Shown: positions 60,546-64,000 of the stretch, piece after piece
Layout of the letters: each line of letters begins with the position of its first letter
How positions within the stretch are numbered: the stretch's first letter is position 1
DNA from: an uncultured Blautia sp.
Lineage (GTDB): Bacteria > Bacillota > Clostridia > Lachnospirales > Lachnospiraceae
DNA length: 64,000 nucleotides
NCBI GenBank assembly: GCA_934394545.1
Contig: CAKRRG010000006.1
Span: forward strand, 1-64,000
Reading direction: 5' to 3'
Translations under genes and position numbers: made by a program
Notes under the pieces: model-generated
What the model was told of the DNA's origin: nothing
Databases searched by the model: none
The model's input: the letters and a program-made list of their open reading frames with translations, nothing else

Positions 60546-62000
60546 TTACAGATTCTCAAGCTTCTCAATTGCAGCCTTCACACGACGGATTGTCTCGTCC
60601 TTACCAATGATCTCCATGATCTCAGTAGCTCCGGCCGGAGTCATCTGCTTGCCGGAAACAGCAGTACGAAGAGGCCACATTACATAACCGTTCTTATAGC
60701 CCTTCTCCTTAACAAATTCGCTTAATGAAGCAAACAGTGGATCATTCATATACTCTTCCTGAGCCTCCAGTAACGGAAGCACTTCCTTGAGGACGGTCAG
60801 AGATGTCTCCTGATTTGTTTTCATTTTCTTATGGCAGTACATAGCTGCATCGTATTCCGGAACCTCCTGGAAGAAATCGATCAGCCCCGGAATATCCGGG
60901 AAAGTCTCGATTCTGGTCTGAACCATTCCTGCGATTTTCTTAAGGTTAAAGTCCCCCTTAAGAACCTCCTTCATGTATGGAAGGGCTCTCTCATAGAAAA
61001 CTTCCGGATCCATTTTCTTAATGTATTCCCCATTCATCCAGCGAAGCTTGTTAATATCAAATACAGCCGGAGATTTATTAATATGGTGATAATCAAATTT
61101 CTCAACCAGTTCCTGAAGGCTGAAGATCTCATTATTATCTGCCGGACTCCATCCAAGAAGCGCAACATAATTTACAATTGCCTCAGAAACAAATCCCTGA
61201 TCCAGAAGATCCTCATAAGAGGAATGTCCGGAACGCTTAGACAGCTTGGCGTGTGTCTCATCTGTGATCAGCGGACAATGTACATAAACCGGAATCTCCC
61301 AGCCAAACGCCTCATAAATACGGTTATATTTCGGAGAAGAAGAAAGATATTCATTTCCTCTTACTACGTGTGTAATTCCCATCAGATGATCATCTATAAC
61401 ATTGGCAAAGTTATAGGTAGGATATCCATCAGACTTGATCAGGATCAAATCTTCAAGCTCCTCATTGTTTACTGTAATATCTCCGTAAATAACATCATGG
61501 AAGGTGGTAGTTCCTTCTGTAGGCATATTAAAACGGATTACATGAGGCTCTCCTGCATCCAGACGACGCTGGACCTCTTCCTTGGAAAGCTTCAGACAGC
61601 GCTTGTCGTAGATAGAAATCTCCTTGCCTGCAACTACACGCTTCATGCTCTCTAACTCTTCCTTCTGGCAAAAGCAGTAATATGCGTCTCCCTGCTCTAC
61701 AAGCTGCTTGGCATATTTCAGATAAATGCCCTGTGCCTGACGCTCACTCTGTACATAAGGACCATATCCGCCATCCTTATCCGGACCCTCATCATGAAGC
61801 AATCCGGTCTTCTCCATGGTACGATAAATAATATCAACAGCACCCTCTACATAACGCTCCTGGTCTGTATCTTCAATACGGAGAATGAAATCTCCGCCCT
61901 CATGCTTGCTGATAAGATATGCGTATAACGCAGTACGTAAATTTCCAACGTGCATTCTGCCTGTAGGGCTTGGTGCAAATCTGGTTCTGATCTTAGCCAT
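60546..62000 (-). CDS. gltX: Glutamate--tRNA ligase
   Basis: The 484-residue class I enzyme charges tRNA-Glu. The HIGH-type motif is [20 protein letters not shown] and the KMSKS-type motif is [20 protein letters not shown]. It lacks a zinc-type CxCx insertion (the sequence has [11 protein letters not shown] in the equivalent area). Length is normal. It starts with a short gap after the upstream ACP-side terminator, and has GGGAGAAT-type signal before ATG 62000. Confidence 0.95.
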   Translation of the reverse strand: MAKIRTRFAPSPTGRMHVGNLRTALYAYLISKHEGGDFILRIEDTDQERYVEGAVDIIYRTMEKTGLLHDEGPDKDGGYGPYVQSERQAQGIYLKYAKQLVEQGDAYYCFCQKEELESMKRVVAGKEISIYDKRCLKLSKEEVQRRLDAGEPHVIRFNMPTEGTTTFHDVIYGDITVNNEELEDLILIKSDGYPTYNFANVIDDHLMGITHVVRGNEYLSSSPKYNRIYEAFGWEIPVYVHCPLITDETHAKLSKRSGHSSYEDLLDQGFVSEAIVNYVALLGWSPADNNEIFSLQELVEKFDYHHINKSPAVFDINKLRWMNGEYIKKMDPEVFYERALPYMKEVLKGDFNLKKIAGMVQTRIETFPDIPGLIDFFQEVPEYDAAMYCHKKMKTNQETSLTVLKEVLPLLEAQEEYMNDPLFASLSEFVKEKGYKNGYVMWPLRTAVSGKQMTPAGATEIMEIIGKDETIRRVKAAIEKLENL

Positions 62001-62116
62001 GTCTCTCTATTCTCCCTGTCTGTTATTTCTTATCTTCTGTTGCGACCCAATGCATTCTCATAAGATTCACAACTGTCTTTCCACATTATATACCTAATCC
62101 ATTCAAAATGTCCATA

Positions 62117-62152
62117 GAAAAAAATCTCCCTGAAGCCCAGCCTCAGGGAGAT
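62117..62152 (-). terminator. Terminator after acpP
   Basis: Perfect 10-base arms ATCTCCCTGA / TCAGGGAGAT with a 9-base loop, followed by seven T's on the minus strand. One of the best terminators in the window. Confidence 0.9.
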
Positions 62153-62170
62153 CATCATCTGTGTAACAAA

Positions 62171-62404
62171 TTATGCATCGATTCCTTTATCTCTCAGATA
62201 ATCGATCACATCACCAACAGTATTCAGCTCTGTAAGCTCCTCTGCCGGAATCTCGATGTTATACTCATCCTCAAGAGCCATAACAAGCTCAAAGAGGTCA
62301 AGGGAATCTGCTCCCAGGTCATCCTTGAAGGAAGTATCTGCTGTAATCGTCTCTGCATCACAGTTAAGCTGCTCTGCGATCATTTCGCTCATCTTTTCTA
62401 ACAT
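62171..62404 (-). CDS. acpP: Acyl carrier protein
   Basis: The 77-residue acidic helical protein has the phosphopantetheine serine S34 in DDLGADSLDLFELVMALEDE and the family end VGDVIDYLRDKGIDA. It carries growing fatty acids. It stands alone between gltX and the FtsW-like gene, with a strong terminator behind it. It is not next to other fab genes, so it could be a second ACP. Confidence 0.95.
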   Translation of the reverse strand: MLEKMSEMIAEQLNCDAETITADTSFKDDLGADSLDLFELVMALEDEYNIEIPAEELTELNTVGDVIDYLRDKGIDA

Positions 62405-62508
62405 TGCTCATTCTCCTTTAAATAAATATCTCGAAAACCGGCTTCTGTCCAGCCGTATGTCATACACTGCGGAAAGTATATAATCTGGTGACGCATTTGT
62501 CAAGAGGA

Positions 62509-63732
62509 TTATAGGATAAATTCCGGCTCCTGGAATTTTATCTGTCTGGCCACACTAAGTGCCAGTCCCATCTCTGCCATCAGGAACAGAATAGATGTTC
62601 CTCCATAACTGATAAACGGTAAGGTAACACCTGTATTTGGAATCAGATTCAGCACAACTGCCACATTTAAAATAACCTGCAGGGCAATATGTATAAACAC
62701 CCCGCTTACAAGAAGCGAGCCAAACATATCCGGCGCATTCTGGGCAATAAAGTACAGCCGGTAAAGAAGATATGCAAAAAGTGCCAGTACCATGATCGCA
62801 CCAAAAATCCCAAGCTCTTCACAAATAATGGAAAAGATCATATCGTTCTGTGCCTCCGGTACGCTTCCCAGCTTCTGAATACTATTTCCCAATCCTCTGC
62901 CAAAAAAACCGCCGGAACCAATTGCATACAAAGCCTGCAAAGTCTGATATCCATCTCCACTTGCATAATCCTCCGGATGAAGCCAAACCTGAATACGCCG
63001 CAAACGGAAGCTGGAACTCTTATCCATATTGGAAAGGGCATAGACCAAAATTGCAACCAGAACAATTGCCGCTGCAGCCAGAATAATAAAAGGCTTGGTT
63101 TTCGGATGGGCAATAAATACAAGGCCAACCGTAATTCCAAAAATGATCATTGCCGTACTAAGGTTCTCAGTGAACACATAGGCTACCAAAGCCTGGGCTC
63201 CACCTGCTCCCACCAGAACCATGGCGGCTTTTAGCGTACTTACTCTTTTTCCCATTTTGACGATCATATAAGACAAAGTTATGATCACGGCAATCTTGGC
63301 AATCTCAGCAGGCTGAAACTGAATACCGATTTTCAGCCATCTTCGCGCTCCATGTGACGAAACACCAAGAGGAGTCTTAACAAGCATCATAAGAATGATT
63401 GCTACTACATAAACTAAAAAAGGCATTTTTGCCAAAAGATGATAATCCATATACGACACTACAATAGCCATGAACAAACAGCCAATACTGTATAGTGCCT
63501 GCTTCTTGAAGTAAAACATATCATCTCCTTCATTGATCTGTGCCATGTAGGAGCTTGTGCTATAAAGCATGATCAGGCCAAAACACATGATCAGTATGAT
63601 CACTGCGATCAGATTAAAATCATAATAATCGGACTTGGCTTTCTTCATTTTTATTTTCATTTTATAGTCAGGGCCGGCTTTCTTCTTCCCTGACCGGATA
63701 GTCGCTTTCTTTTTTCCTGCAATATCCAACAT
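62509..63732 (-). CDS. FtsW/RodA/SpoVE family glycosyltransferase
   Basis: The 407-residue protein has an N-terminal basic extension of about 30 residues (AGKKKATIRSGKKKAGPDYK), then about ten membrane helices and the family motifs GVSSHGARRWLKIGIQFQPA, EIAKIAVIITL, GGFFGRGLGNSIQKLGSVPE, AQNDMIFSIICEELG and NTGVTLPFISYGGTSILFLM. Enzymes of this family polymerise lipid II with a partner penicillin-binding protein. Whether it is FtsW (division) or SpoVE (spore) is not decided by sequence; no mur or spoV neighbour is in the window. ATG 63732 follows a weak signal. Confidence 0.9.
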   Translation of the reverse strand: MLDIAGKKKATIRSGKKKAGPDYKMKIKMKKAKSDYYDFNLIAVIILIMCFGLIMLYSTSSYMAQINEGDDMFYFKKQALYSIGCLFMAIVVSYMDYHLLAKMPFLVYVVAIILMMLVKTPLGVSSHGARRWLKIGIQFQPAEIAKIAVIITLSYMIVKMGKRVSTLKAAMVLVGAGGAQALVAYVFTENLSTAMIIFGITVGLVFIAHPKTKPFIILAAAAIVLVAILVYALSNMDKSSSFRLRRIQVWLHPEDYASGDGYQTLQALYAIGSGGFFGRGLGNSIQKLGSVPEAQNDMIFSIICEELGIFGAIMVLALFAYLLYRLYFIAQNAPDMFGSLLVSGVFIHIALQVILNVAVVLNLIPNTGVTLPFISYGGTSILFLMAEMGLALSVARQIKFQEPEFIL

Positions 63733-63874
63733 ATCACCTTTTTTCTTTTCCTGATTTTTTCATTATAGCAGACTCTTTTTTGGGGTGCAACAAAATTTAG
63801 GAATACAGCAAAAAGGAGCCGGATCATCTCCTGCCCCTTTTACTTCTGTAAAATTCTATTTTTTATACATCTGA

Positions 63875-64000
63875 TCAGTCATCACTGCCATCATCGAAGC
63901 CTTCGGTTTCAATAATGAACTTCACGTTGCCACTCATAGAAGCATCCTTACCTGTGAAGGAGGTATAAGCCGCATCATCAGACTGGATTGCTTCCAGACG
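63875..64000 (-). CDS. C-terminal fragment of an unidentified protein
   Basis: The last 41 residues run off the right edge: EAIQSDDAAYTSFTGKDASM, SGNVKFIIETEGFDDGSDD. The tail is acidic. The EAIQ…-type ending faintly recalls SipW-dependent, TasA/camelysin-like secreted proteins, but there is too little sequence to say more. Confidence 0.5.
   Translation of the reverse strand, partial: RLEAIQSDDAAYTSFTGKDASMSGNVKFIIETEGFDDGSDD

Overview
The window looks like a chromosomal piece of a spore-forming, low-to-mid GC Clostridia, most likely a Lachnospiraceae close to Blautia. The evidence is the full spoIIIA operon, spo0A, spoIVB, spoIIM and spoVB-like genes, the Asp23-nusB-xseAB-ispA-dxs-tlyA-nadK-argR-recN gene order, and Gram-positive Shine-Dalgarno sequences before nearly every gene. 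The genus is inferred; no rRNA or tRNA gene was seen.

Left part (1 to about 19,980) is accessory DNA. It opens with the start of a signal peptidase I and a scar made of a broken type I specificity gene (hsdS) next to a frameshifted serine recombinase. Then comes a minus-strand block: an Rpn-type nuclease, two DUF5688 paralogues, a Rad52-like annealase candidate, a YqaJ exonuclease, a DUF3848-like protein, a DUF932 protein, and a GTPase-DUF697 gene paired with a small membrane protein. From about 9.5 kb to 19.8 kb lies what I read as an integrative element. It has an XRE regulator, an excisionase-like protein, a candidate replication initiator with tandem repeats upstream, a second XRE regulator, a complete type III restriction-modification system (mod, res), a convergent HEPN protein resembling ApeA-type abortive-infection nucleases, and a tyrosine integrase next to tpiA. 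This defence cargo is the most interesting part of the window.

From 19,984 onward the genes are core. They are: glycolysis (gap-pgk-tpiA, with an internal terminator after gap), a PHP histidinol phosphatase, a cation P-type ATPase, the nifS-nifU Fe-S pair, a spoVB-like flippase, DAHP synthase, xerD, spoIIM, rny, recX, recA, two small coat-like proteins, glgA, spo0A and divergent spoIVB. Next comes the long minus-strand housekeeping operon (Asp23 to recN), prfC, spoIIIAA-AH, a membrane-anchored propeller-like protein of unknown function, a UvrD-type helicase, gltX, acpP, an FtsW/SpoVE protein, and the tail of an unidentified acidic protein.

Sequence-level oddities worth checking: a probable AUA start codon for spoIIIAA, a 137-base overlap between spoIIIAF and spoIIIAG, a hexanucleotide repeat in the recA leader below a clear LexA-type box, and an out-of-frame overlap at the signal peptidase gene near the left edge.
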